DNA from: Antedon mediterranea
Taxonomy: Eukaryota > Echinodermata > Crinoidea > Comatulida > Antedonidae
Assembly: GCF_964355755.1 (NCBI RefSeq)
Contig: NC_092673.1
Span: 7,695,001 to 7,759,000 of the forward strand
Length of the DNA: 64,000 nucleotides
Direction of reading: 5' to 3'
In this document: in pieces, positions 1 through 12,760 of the stretch
Layout: each line of letters opens with the position of its first letter
Position numbering within the stretch: the stretch's first letter is position 1
Made by a program: the position numbers and the translations under genes
Notes under the pieces: model-generated
What the model saw: only the letters and a program-made list of their open reading frames with translations
Told to the model about the DNA's origin: nothing
Databases searched by the model: none

Positions 1-197
1 ATGGGATCTCTGAAAACCCAAGGAAAATGACAGAATGTTTGACCCTGGCAATTATCAAACCTTCATTTCTATGTGACATATCATTGACTTGAAAGTAATT
101 ATTTACAATGTACTTTGTTACTGATAGTATGGATAGGAAATATCACATTGGTGAAACTTTACCAGTAGTGCCATAACAGTAGAAATCCTAATTTGGG

Positions 198-345
198 ACA
201 CCTCGATTAAGGAGACACTCCTATAGGGGTCACTTTCACATGAAACGAATGAGAAGAAATAATGTTAACACTACAGTCAACACATATTCAGGGGACACCC
301 CTTTTTTTAAGCGGACACTTTATAATTTCACCTAAAGGTGTCCAC
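198..345. repeat. GTGTCC-type repeat, copy 1
   Basis: Several short blocks of the kind GGGACACCTCGATTAAGG and ATTCAGGGGACACCCC, matched in opposite orientation at 59.0 kb. Words like these recur in many invertebrate genomes. Family unassigned. Confidence 0.5.
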
Positions 346-1689
346 CTAAGTTTGTTTTTTATTATTTTGTTATCTTTTGCTTGAGTTTAAAGCTAACCTC
401 AACCAACATCAAATCTACTTTCTTCTTATCGAAATTGCATTAGGGAAAAAAAAGCGCAGAATATTTAGGCCAGCCCAAGGGTGTTTTGGGAGAGTTGAAA
501 TTTAATTCATAGAGTATGCATTCAGATCATTTTTAAATATGTGTAAGTAAATATCAAAATGTTTACCTTTGTAAAAAAAAAAGTATTTTTCAAATTTATA
601 AATAAATAATTAAAAACTATGAAGTTCTATACTTTATTTTAGTTTACACTCTGTACAAAGGTAGACAGGGTTAAATAGGTTAGTATCACAGCTCCTATTT
701 TAATGGAAATCTAAAATCAGCCTCCTTTGAGTAGTTGGGGGTCAGAGTGTTTGCCCTTAAGGAGAGACATTAAAATGAGAAAAACAGCCTACATTGTAAT
801 AGGTGCTACTAGTTTTGACATAGTATGCAAATTTTTCTGGATAAAACCAAGTTTTAATGACATCTCTAGCCTTGAAAACTTTGAACTGCTTTGTGAGAAG
901 AATGAGAAATGCCAAGACTTTTCATAAGCATTGATCACACACAGCAAAAAAAAAAACAAAAACCAAGAATCAATTACATTAACTTATTGTCTTTTCAGCT
1001 ATGTTAAAACTGGCTTTCGCTGACTAAATAATTCCCATGGTTATATCAGGCCACTTTAGCAGTTTTTCTATATGCATTTCTGTAAATATTGTGAACTGAC
1101 TACTAATGGCATAACATTTCTATAACTATGTTATTCAAAAGTGTAATTACACAAAACATAACTGGCGGGCCATACGTTTTGCCATAGGATTATTTCTATC
1201 CAATCACTTTATCAATATCGTCATGTAGCGTATACACGCTTATTACTTCGTACGAAACATATCAACGGCATTTTTTAAACGGTTGTCATTCATTAGTATA
1301 GAAATCACATAACGTACAAATATGAACGCGTAGCTGTTGTGTGAGAAAGGTGTCCGCTCTGACGGAATGTTGCCGGTGGAAGAGATAGAAATTCACTTTT
1401 GAAAATTAGTCAAAATATGAAGAATAATGAAAAGCTCTTTTAGAAATAATGAGGCAATTACTTGTAAAGATCTATCATATCGTAAATCAATCACATGCAT
1501 AAAATAGTCATTTGATGCTAATATCAATATGAAATTTAAATTCATATTTTTTATAATGAGGATCTGATTAATGAAACAAAAAAAAACATACTTTCAAATG
1601 TAATACAATTACACATTATGATTTTGTTCTACAGAAACTGGTCGTTAACCTAATAGATAACATTGCAAAGTACTGTACTTGTATAAGAT

Positions 1690-1745
1690 AAATTGTGAAT
1701 TGTACTTTTATGAACTTTTGCCGAATAAATATTATTATTATTCTA
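1690..1745 (+). mobile_element. Possible retroelement 3' tail
   Basis: TTTTGCCGAATAAATATTA followed by ATT repeats resembles the poly(A)-signal and microsatellite end of CR1-like elements in marine invertebrates. Nothing else of the element is visible. Confidence 0.3.
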
Positions 1746-3224
1746 TTTTTGTTTTGATGTACTGTACTGTAGTATAGGAAACTATGGGCGTAAATAAAAA
1801 AATAAAATCAGGGCTTTAAAATATTAATTTGATTTATATAAAGGTATTCATACAGTAATACATTGTTTTTCTACCCACTTGCAGTCTAAGGTAAATGTAC
1901 TAATGTTTTAAGTATGAATAGGAATTGTAATAAATATATTATATAAATAATAAAAAGATCACTTATAACAGGAAAAGATAATAAAACATAAATCAAAATA
2001 CAATTTTGAAAGTATATAATAAAAGTAACACATATGACAATGTGTAAACAAATACGGTTACAATCACTGAATACAGCAGCCAGGACCATATAAACTTTAT
2101 TTCTATACATAAAATAAGAAGTAGATTTAGAATTATATTTCAACACTCAAGTAAAAATATGACTATAGAGTAAGAGACTAGGCAATGAATGAAAGTTTCC
2201 TATCCTTTACTATATTCATCAACTTCCCAGTTTTTGTTTCCTCCGGGGAAGCTACCTAGTTAGGAGTTTTTCCCTGGAGTAATTGGAACACAGAAAATGC
2301 TTCACAAAGACTCAAGAGTAATTATTGACATGGTTACATTACGGTACAGTAAAATTATAATTATGTTAGGCCTAGACTGAATCATTTTATAAATAAATTA
2401 ATTAAAAGTTCTCATTTATAAAATAAAATGGAGAATATGCTATATAAATTAACCTTTTTGAGATTTCAGTGTTCAGTGTTTTGTAATGTGATCAATTATT
2501 CGGCAGAGGCATTTTTTATCATGTTTAATATCATGTCGATATAAGCTATTTTATAATAAACAATATTAATACCAACAGGGAAACAACATTAATTGAAATT
2601 CTTATCTTCAAACGGAAAAGCAGTTTCACTCAAAATGATTTTATTACAAACAAGTGTGCTGGATAGTGGTCCCAGTTTTATGATTTATTCATTTATGAAA
2701 TAAAAAATGCAAATTCATGACAAGGGAACATCTAGCATCCCTTGACACTGACATATAGAAATGTGGCTGAATGAAAGTGAATTAGTCAACTTGTATTTAA
2801 TGTGTATCCAGGCCATTTCTCTTTTTTTTCTATATTAACAAAATTTTCAAATGTTAACTTTCTTTCCAATAATAATTTAATTCAATAATTTTTGCCAGAG
2901 AAAATGTTAAAACAATATTTCATTTTTTTTCATAGAGAAATATAGGGCATTAAACATTATTAATATAATGTGAATCCTACAGACAGATCACAGACCATAA
3001 AATACAGTCAGTATTAGTAACATTCACGTTTTTTAACTCTAATTAACGACCACTTGCGAATAGGCTTAAGTGACTTTTGGCATAATTGGTCCCTATTTAG
3101 AAACAGTAATGAATTAAGACTTACACAGTAACTTATTTCCATTTCATCAGGTCCAACAAATTCACCTTCTTAAATTGTCTTGAAAGAAAACACAAAGTAT
3201 GAATTCTCGGGTACAGTAAGTACA

Positions 3225-3480
3225 ATGACCGAGCTGTTAAGACACTGGAACCGTAATAGTAGCCTTAACATAGGCAAGGGTTCGAGGCTCACTTGTCTCA
3301 TGCTTTTGGTGGTAAAACAAGTTTTCTCAGATAGACTATAAACTCTAGGTTCAGTGTACACTTTTGCTAAAAAGCCTACTGTAGTTCATCTCTCGAGACG
3401 AGTAGGAGGTTAGTTACCCTGGTGTACTAGTATACATAACCACTCATAACTGGGCCCTCTAATAGTCTAATGGTCAGATG
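3225..3480 (+). mobile_element. tRNA-derived SINE, diverged
   Basis: Pol III promoter-like boxes: A box TGACCGAGCTGTTAAGAC (about 3227) and B box GGTTCGAGGCTC (about 3281), spaced as in a tRNA. They are followed by a non-tRNA body that shares the block CATCTCTCGAGACGAGTAGG and GTTACCCTGGTGTAC with the SINE at 63.1 kb. This is the layout of echinoderm SINE2 families. Boundaries are approximate and target duplications were not resolved. Confidence 0.6.
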
Positions 3481-4512
3481 TCTAGATATCCAAAAGCCTT
3501 ATTAGTTTATATCTTATTTGAGTATGTTTGCTTCTCAGTCAATTGATAGTTTGTTCATATTTTTTTTATTAAATTATCATTTATTTCAATATATCACAGT
3601 ACAAAATAATCTCTTGTTCCATTACATTAAAAAATTAATGCTACCTAATTGCACGACCAAAAAATATAATTAAACGATTCTGTGTCAAGCGCAAAATAAG
3701 GATCCATGATATGAAAATGGTATTATGCATGATTTATAGTCTTATACAGATTTGTCTTTTATTATTCATTTTTATCAATAAGTAATTTGTGATTACTTAT
3801 GGTAAATACTTTGAATGTCCTCAAGACAATTCCGGAAGTTAATATTCAGAACACACTGCAAATAAGCTATACAAGCCTACAAAACACATCGTAAAATCCA
3901 CTCTAAAATGAAGACGCAACATCTCGTAAGCCACACAAAAATATGGTGTCTTAAAATGCACAAAATTGCACATATACAGTTTATTAGCAATACTGATCTT
4001 ACTAGTCCTAATTTAACGACACTGACATTCTGAAATATACTAGAATGATTTACCTAAACATTTTTTTATAGAAAACTGTAAAACACTAGCCGTCTTGCCC
4101 AAGAAGGGATTAAACATGTGCAAATGTACATTATGAATCTATACAGTTTAAAGTGCCGGTACAAAATTAAATTACTGTACATTACTATACTGTATGGTGT
4201 ATGACCAACAACAAAAACATTTATTATCAATATTATCAACAGTATAAAATAACATGCAATTGAGAAAATAAATTTAATTAACATATATTATAATTGTATA
4301 TGCTAGAAGTATATAGAAGAATTTGCGTTTCATCCCAGAAATACCACATGCCAGTTAATAATAATTATTACATTATAGCTAAGTATAAATAATGTAACTG
4401 TTAATAATAGTACTAAAGTACTATGTAATTATACTTTTATTATAAATCTACTGTAATTAATATTCAAATTTGTTAAATTTACATTTTTGTGCCCTGCTGC
4501 TAGTGCTACCAC

Positions 4513-5452
4513 TAGTCTGGGTTCCAGACGGAGTTTTGTCTTAATATTAGTAAAAAGATAAATATTTTGGCACCTATGGCGTTTCATACGTATACTACTT
4601 GATTTTGGATACTCCGTCTGGGGAAACACGCACAAGTCACGTGGTTTGACACCAAGAATTCTTGGTGCATACGATTATCCGGTTGACTAGTTTCAGCTGC
4701 ATGCGATTGGCTACTCACTCGTACACCGTTTTAATATTCATATTTCAGAATTTCAAAGACTCAACAACTAAGATGATGCGCATGCGCTATGTTACGTTTA
4801 GACAATGTGTACTTGGGTACATTTATGAAAGTTTCTGAAGGCTAGAAATTATTTTATATGCCTAGTAGTCTGGTAAACATTTGATGGGATTTTTCCCAAG
4901 AACATGAAAACTCGTCTTGATATGATAGGCTAGCTTCTCCGCAAATCAAACATTGAATGGATCATTTATTACGCGGAGATAATTTTGATTTAATTCCCAC
5001 CCAGACCCTGTCCTGTTCTGTGTGGTGGTGTAGCCCTGTTGTTGTGTGCCGGTGGTATGTAGGCCTACTTTATTGGCGTTTTATTTGGCAGGTCATACGT
5101 GCGAGTTGAGTAGGACCTACGAACAAGGACTAAACAATTAATAAACAAAACAACTTGGCATTACGATTTTATATTTCAACAGTCTTGATCGTACATTCAG
5201 CACTGTACGTACTCGATCTTTTTCATTTTGAAACAAAATGATCATTGGTTGATTCGAAATCCATATTTACATTCGCCCGCCCCATATAGCCAAATACGGT
5301 ATGATAACCTACGTCATTCTTATCAGATGTTTGCGGTCTGCAAATCGATTTCTATACGTGTTTCACAAGTCTGTATTTTCAGACAAAAATCGCGGTTGAA
5401 ATAAAAACAAATAAATAAAAAAAAAAGATAATACAGACTTGGGGCAAGTCTA
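4513..5452. mobile_element. Copy A of a ~0.94 kb element with 10 bp target duplication
   Basis: Complete, uninterrupted copy of an element also present at 53557-54920. It begins TAGTCTGGGTTCCAGACGG and ends ACTTGGGGCAAGTCTA, and each end folds on itself (GTCTGG/CCAGAC; AGACTTG/CAAGTCT). It is flanked by GTGCTACCAC at 4503-4512 and 5453-5462. No transposase frame is visible, so it is non-autonomous. Target duplications of 9-10 bp are the size made by Mutator-like transposases, but the ends are not long inverted repeats, so the superfamily is open. Confidence 0.85.
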
Positions 5453-8400
5453 GTGCTACCACCTACAACAATAGCGTGGGTAGGCCCATCATATACCGTA
5501 CAATATCAAGGTACAAAATCACTTAGATTGCCCTTTGACATAAGTTGTAAATATTTGCCTCATTAGAAAAATTCTGACTGTTTTACAGCAATTTAACAAT
5601 AGCCTGTCTGGCTCCTTTAATTCATTAGTTGACTGTGATTTTGTTTTATTTAATCTGAGAAAAATATCACATTTCTTGGATTATGTGTTAATATAAACAA
5701 ACTAGGCATTATAATAGTATGGGGTCACTGATTTGGTGTTAAACTGTTCCTCACAGCAAAAACTGATTTCTACAAAAATCAAATAAAATCACAGATATAA
5801 ATCGGATGTTAAATGTATATTTTTAACATGTTATTTTACAATGTTATTGAACAATAACATGTTTAGACAGACTAATTTAAAACTACAATCAACACAAAAT
5901 ATTATTTCAGCAAGTTTAACAAAATTAAACATGTATGATTTTGTCCGCTTCATAAATCATTTATAACAAAAGCAAAAAAGTGAAGTGAAGAAATCAAATG
6001 GTTTATTTTAAGTGTTCCAATGGATTTTAGAATATCTTCCTTTCATATATTATTATTAGTAGTAGCATTGTTGTTAATATGTCTCTCATTTTGTCTGAGC
6101 CGTGTTTTATCATTTAACGATGGCCGATTCACGCAGCAAATTTATAGCATCCTAAAGAACATACATCATAATAATAATCAGAACATTTTTTATTTATTGT
6201 AATTCAACTCACTCTAACACATTTAATGTAGCCGTAATTATTAAAACAATAATATCACTGTTATTTATTGTTTATAGCATAATATACTATCAAAATATTA
6301 TTAATAACCATAAATAGGACTTTAATTTACCCATACAAATGGTACAACCATAACAATATTATTACTAATTTAAGTATAATTTATTCATTTCACAAGATAC
6401 TGTACCTACAGTATCTATTATTAACTCTTCAATCATTTATCACTAAAAATGAAATATTAATAAAAAATCTGTTTAGTAACCATATTACATCATAAATTCA
6501 AATAAAAATTATTTATTATACAATTTTCTTTTGTACTTTCTGACAATATTGCTGTCCAGAATAATTTATCTCAATCCAATAAAAATACATAATATTATTA
6601 AATTCCCATGTTTCATTTGTACCATCATAGATAGTAACCGAATAAGACGATAGCTAAGTAGTGCAAAGGGGCTCATAGTGAGTCTCACTAAATCAACCGG
6701 TTAGCATAATAGCTACATGCTGTCTCCGCAACAATTCCAACTTCATTTTTACAGCTCATTACGGCACGATGGGACAAAATATCTTGTCATGTTATTTTTT
6801 TTTATATTTTCTCTTTTTGTATAGTTTACTTTTATTAAAACGTTAAATTGTAAAAATTATTTAAATTTAAGCATAATTCTAATTTTTTATGAAGTTTGTA
6901 ATTTTTTGGTTTAATGTTCATTATTGGGTGTAATAACTGTCATTGATAGATTCTACGTATAACATGATTGCACTGATGAATTATGGATTACCATAACAAA
7001 CATCAAAATCAAACTGAAATTCTAAGTATATTACAGTTTATGAAACTGGAGACTACTTTTTAACCATACCTTTTAGCCATGCAAGTACAAAGTTGGAATT
7101 GTCATTTTCTAAACATGGTATTCAAACATAAACAATCACAGCAAAGACAACCAATCAGTAGGCCTAGCTGCTTTCCAAATGCTGTCTCTATGTTCAAGGC
7201 TTTGCACGATATTTGTAGACATGATATTTATACTGGATCATACTGCAGTCTGCAGTACATACCGTACAAATGTACAGTAGGAAGAGATACCGTAGCTGAT
7301 GATGTATCAGCTATCTACTCATTTTTGGCATATTTTAAATCCTTTTTTAGATGCTGATTTGGAAAAACAAAAGCAGTTGCTTCTAAAATAGCAATGGTCT
7401 TCATACATAAAAAAACAACAGTACATGAAAAATAAACATGTTTCTGGCAGCGATTACATACAGAGGAAATACGTAATGTTATTTTTTAATATAGTAGAGG
7501 ATGTACAGTAGTCATTTTTGTTATTTAAAACAATTAAATAAAACAAAATCATACAATAGTTATAACACATTCTTTTTTTGCACATATTGTTTACAAATTA
7601 CAAATTCAAATAACTTTGTAGAACTTTTAAACCATCTGTCTCATAGATCTATTTATTATTGGTAATGGATTTTAGATTTTATACAGTAGTGCAAGAATGT
7701 ATGCCTGAGATAACACACTTGCCTGAAGCTATATAAGAAAAAAAATCTTGAATGCTTTCCATAAGTGTATTCTATTTCATGGGAATATCACACACAGGAC
7801 ATGGTTTTAGAGTATAATTTTCATTTTTATAATTCATTGTTCCATTAGCCAAATAAGTTTCATATTTAAGCTGACATTAAATTCTCACTATAGTATAGTA
7901 GAGAAAATTGATTTTTATTTTGAAAAATATTAAATTTGTATTTTTGATAACTTAATCATTGCTGGATAATATAATATAATAATAATACTAATGAAAATTA
8001 TTTATATTTAACTTACTGATTACCATTGCATACTGTACTAAAAATGGATAATAGTTCACATAAACCATCAAAAATATATACTATTAAACAAATTTTCTTT
8101 TTTTAAAAAGAAAACCAATAACCACATATCACTTTAAAAACTGTATGTAAAATAATTGCATACAGGTAGTACAGTATGTAGTTGTATCTGTTTAATTAAA
8201 TTAAAACAAATTATGAAATAATAATAGGTTTGTGGCACACTTTCTATTGACATATTATAATGTGAACGATGGGTAATGGGGCACTACAACAAGCTTTCAA
8301 AGTAACTGAATTACAAGAGCCACTCTTATTGTTTAATCAGGATAGTCAAGTACATGATTTAATTACAAAATCTGTAGGGAATATCGGCGACAATTCTTAC

Positions 8401-9039
8401 TAATCTCTTCTAAACACAACTCAGATTCGTCACCAACTTCTGGCACACATGTTTTTTGTTTCTTGTGTTACTATTTACAGAGACGAACACAATGGATTCA
8501 ACCCCGAGTTCCTCTGGGACAATATATGTATTCCCCTCACCAGCCTACTTCCTAAACTTTCCATTTGGTTTCATTCAAAACATGACACAACCATAACACA
8601 ATATTAGATGTACAGTGAATTCTTTGAAAAGGTTGATTTTCTAAACTCCATGTTATTTTGTATCTATCAATCCTCTCAAGCCTGACAGCAAGCACAAAGT
8701 GAAATGTTTAATGAATGAAATAATACAACGTAAGTTAGCTATTTATAAATAGTTCGAAATTTTAAAAACAATTTAAATTGGTAGGTAGTAAGTTGATTAC
8801 TGTTAAGTATATCAAATAATTGCCATCTCTATAATAAAGACAGTTAATTTTGGTATGAATAATGTACTACTGTTTTTCTTTCTACAGGTGAACGTATAAT
8901 AGGTATATAAAGTAACACCAGTTAGATGGTAACATTATCAAATGTTTACTTAGTAAATACTACTTAAAGCACTCAATTGTCAGAAATGATTACGGCTAAA
9001 CACATCATGTATTTAACTTTGCGATAGTGACTCTCAAAA

Positions 9040-9370
9040 GCTATGTTACCTCATCACCCAAGCGGCCAGTACACGTATTTGCGCCGTCACAAGACATCAG
9101 AATCTTCATTATCTCGTAAACCGAACGCAGGGGCAATGAGGTAAAGAGCAGCTAAAACAACGAGAATAATCCATTGTGTGTTTAGTTAACCTGGTGCCGT
9201 GCGGCACGGAACTCATCAATTTTGCACGTAGCCCCCGACAGTGTGCACATTTTTTTCATTTAAGGTCAATGCAACTCGAGCTCAGACCTTGCTGGCGGAC
9301 TATGCAAAGCAACTGGGCGATGGCCGATTTGGAACAACACCACATAGGGGGTCGGAACAGTTGCTAGTTG
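9040..9370. other. CpG-richer patch inside PBX intron 2
   Basis: About 330 bp with much higher G+C and CpG than the flanks, including a GTGCCGTGCGGCAC hairpin at about 9191. No exon of PBX, no tRNA fold and no recognised repeat. It could be a regulatory element, an alternative promoter or an unrecognised transposon. Confidence 0.4.
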
Positions 9371-12300
9371 AACTAGGCTTGTCTAGTCCCTTAAGTCGGA
9401 TTGCTTATTAGGCCTAGAGTATTGTGTAACCAACTAGCTATAATTAGTTAATCAGGCTTCATGGTATAACTGATCATCAATTCAATTTAAGGATTAAGTC
9501 TTATTTAACAACAATTAAGCAAGAAGTGTATGAATAAAAATGACATGCATTTATGCTATTCAATTCAATTCCTTTTTATTTCGGAAATATCATCCATATT
9601 AATAAACGTATAAACAGAAAAAAAAAATAAAAAATCGTAAACTCTAAACTTAAGTATATAGAATGCTTCTCCATCTACAATACATTTTGGAGTTATGGAG
9701 CATATTTTTGCACAAGCAACAAGGATGTTATTGTTACCACTATTCAACATACGTTGCATAAAACCATAGAGGTAGATTTTCGCATGTACTCATTAAAGGA
9801 AGGGACACCATGTTGACATGACACTATTAACAACAATTAATTACATCATAATTACAAATTTTGTTACACTATTAAAACAAACATTAACTCCAACAAATAC
9901 ACATGATTGGCGTTATAATATTATTTTCAAACATTGAATACCTTTTCATATGTCATATGTTTCATTCAAATTACTATCATCAATACTATTTTATAAATAC
10001 ATTAAGTGTATTAAGAAACAAATGTTTAGGGTTTTTTTGGGACCTAAACTTTATATTAATTTTCATCATCTAAATTACCATCAATAATATTTTACAGTAA
10101 GTTTATTTTCTCTCTCTTTATCAGTCTCAGTGTCTTTGCAATATTTTCGTGTTGGATACTTTGAGTCGTCAACCTATCTTAACTAGAAATAAATAGGAAG
10201 ACATGGGGAATATCTCCATTGTAATTAAAGCAAATGGTCTCTTGGGCGACTAGTGATGATCAACGAGGGAAACATTGACACTTCGAGACCTAATGCTTCA
10301 CTGCACATTGTTTTAAAAGAAATTAATTTCTCGATTATTTGAATAATGAATATTTGAGAGATTGAATACGCATACAGTAGTTTTTAAACAGCACATAGCT
10401 TGGCCAACCAATAATGCCTCCAAAATGATTATTAAATTATGATTTTTTTTTCCGCAAAATAATGCAACGAAACAAGTAACCGGTTACTGGAGATAAGTGT
10501 CTCACGAAGTATATTTGACATTATTTAGAAAAATTGAATGTATGCATACTTTTTTAAACCCCCTTTGGTCAACCAATAATGCCACAAAAAATAGTTTTTT
10601 TATTAAATTTCTATATGCATTACTCATTTTGAAACTAGAAATACTTTACAGAATAGGAAATCTTACATTAGTAACACTAACAGTAACATTGGATACATTT
10701 AATTATTTTTTTAGAAATCAATTGATTTTTTACATGTTTTGTTTTTGTCCAGAAGAGAACATTATTATAATACAATACTATTGTATATTATTTTTTGAAA
10801 AGAATGAACACATATTTTGACACTAGAGGGCTTTTTCTTATTACTGTATTGTAAAATGCATCATTATGAAGTAAAATAATATAATAAGACCATTACAGGA
10901 AGAAAAGACGAAAGGTAAAAATAATATGCGAGAAAAGCGTATGTGTAGAAAATAATAAGAGAAGAAAAGCATACACTATAAAAGTTTAAAAAAAAAAAAG
11001 GTACACAAAAAGTGGGGAAGAGTTGTGCAATGAGACAATGTACTCATTGTTGTTTTCATGCAAATATGGGGAGGGTGAAAGAGGACAAGGTCGTGACATT
11101 TTTCAGTTGCATTGTTTACATAGATTCCAACACAAAGCACATTACCAGTCAGAATATAAACTTATATATCAGAACCTCACACATACCGACTACAATCTAC
11201 AGTATAAAAACCAATACCACAGAACTTACTTATTACTACATTTTGTACTCTACTCCCTCCCAGTCCCAGTACAGTAATATTAATAAAGAAGAATTCTTTT
11301 TTTCTAGAGTAAAAACAATACTGTACTCATAGTAATCTGATCTTCCCTGGTAATGTTGTCTGGTAGTAGTAATCAATACAAAAGTACATCTCCATGTAAA
11401 TGTATACACATTACTGTTGCAGGATTCATCAGCTGATGATGACAATGTCGAAATATTGAATCACGATGGCCTGTATTTCATTACTTGGCCGATACACGTA
11501 TTATATTTTTGTAAGAACCTCCTTCATGTTTTGTACAGTAACAATTATTAATGGTATTCACACAAACATAATTTACTGGGCAACACTATTAAAATTGGTA
11601 AAATTCATGTAAAACTTTATTTTTATCTAAACTTCACACAGCCCTCTATTGTCAAAGGTATTATACTGCAATAGGAAACTAATTACTATAGGAACAAACC
11701 TCCATTTTGTTTGGTAAAATAAAAGATATTGACTGTCTCACTCTCAGTTAAATACAACATTTTATACCTATTTCTTTTTTTCTAATGGGAGACACCACAT
11801 TTATTGTTTAAATATTTTGTATGCAAATGATTGCAACAAGACATCCATAAAAGGAAAGTTTCTGTTTATACATACTAAGAATAAAGAAAAAGGATAATGT
11901 AGGCATGTTGTTAAATGATATAGTAATTGCGAACATATTATAGTATGGTTAATTATTATCTAATTCACTGCAGTTATTATACTGTGCAAATGAAAAACTT
12001 TGGTAGCATAATAGAGTAAAGGAAGACTTCATACAAACAACTTGGATGTACAGTACTATATTGAAACTTGTGGTTTATAAAGAATCTACCGCAGTTGGAC
12101 CTGCTGTGCTTAAATCCACAAAAATCAGTTTCAATTCCATGACTGTGCGAGTACCACATATTTAATATCTGCCTTCATTCATTCAACATTGTGATGATTA
12201 GCGATAAAAATACTATAAAATTTACACCACAATAATATACTGTACTTGTATACCTTTAGTGTATGTAAAGACACCTAAAAATCATCCACGTACAACATAC

Positions 12301-12684
12301 AATACACTACAGTAGCTTTATTGTACAGTACTACTGTACGTTATTTACTTTTTTATAGGTTTCACTCACTGTGAGGACCATATATAATGACAATACTATA
12401 CATCAATTAACTTTACAGTATTAATTGATTGTACTGTATGCAAATTACTCTTATTATAGAATATGTAGGGGACAGCGAAAAGTTGCTGCTGGTGCTGTTA
12501 TTTACAGCGCATCTTTAACTTATGTCACATTACCTGTCCCTAGCATGTGTAATAAAAGCATACTCTTACAAACGTACTATAGTGTATAATATAGTCAGTA
12601 CTCATATCATACTTAAGCATTGCAATAGTCTATGACTTATACTGTACATTTACACAGTATTGTATGTACCACATACATACCAGT

Positions 12685-12760
12685 AGTCTGTACTGCAGAG
12701 GCTATGTCAGTGTGTACTGCAGAGACATGTACTATAGTCTGTACTGCAGAGACTACTGTA
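12685..12760 (+). repeat. Short TACTGCAGAG repeat
   Basis: GTCTGTACTGCAGAG appears three times within 76 bp (one with GTGTG), irregularly spaced. Confidence 0.7.

Noticed and set aside
10497-10820. 107-codon open frame on the plus strand
   Set aside because: Starts at a non-ATG codon in very AT-rich intron DNA; hydrophobic low-complexity product with no recognisable domain.
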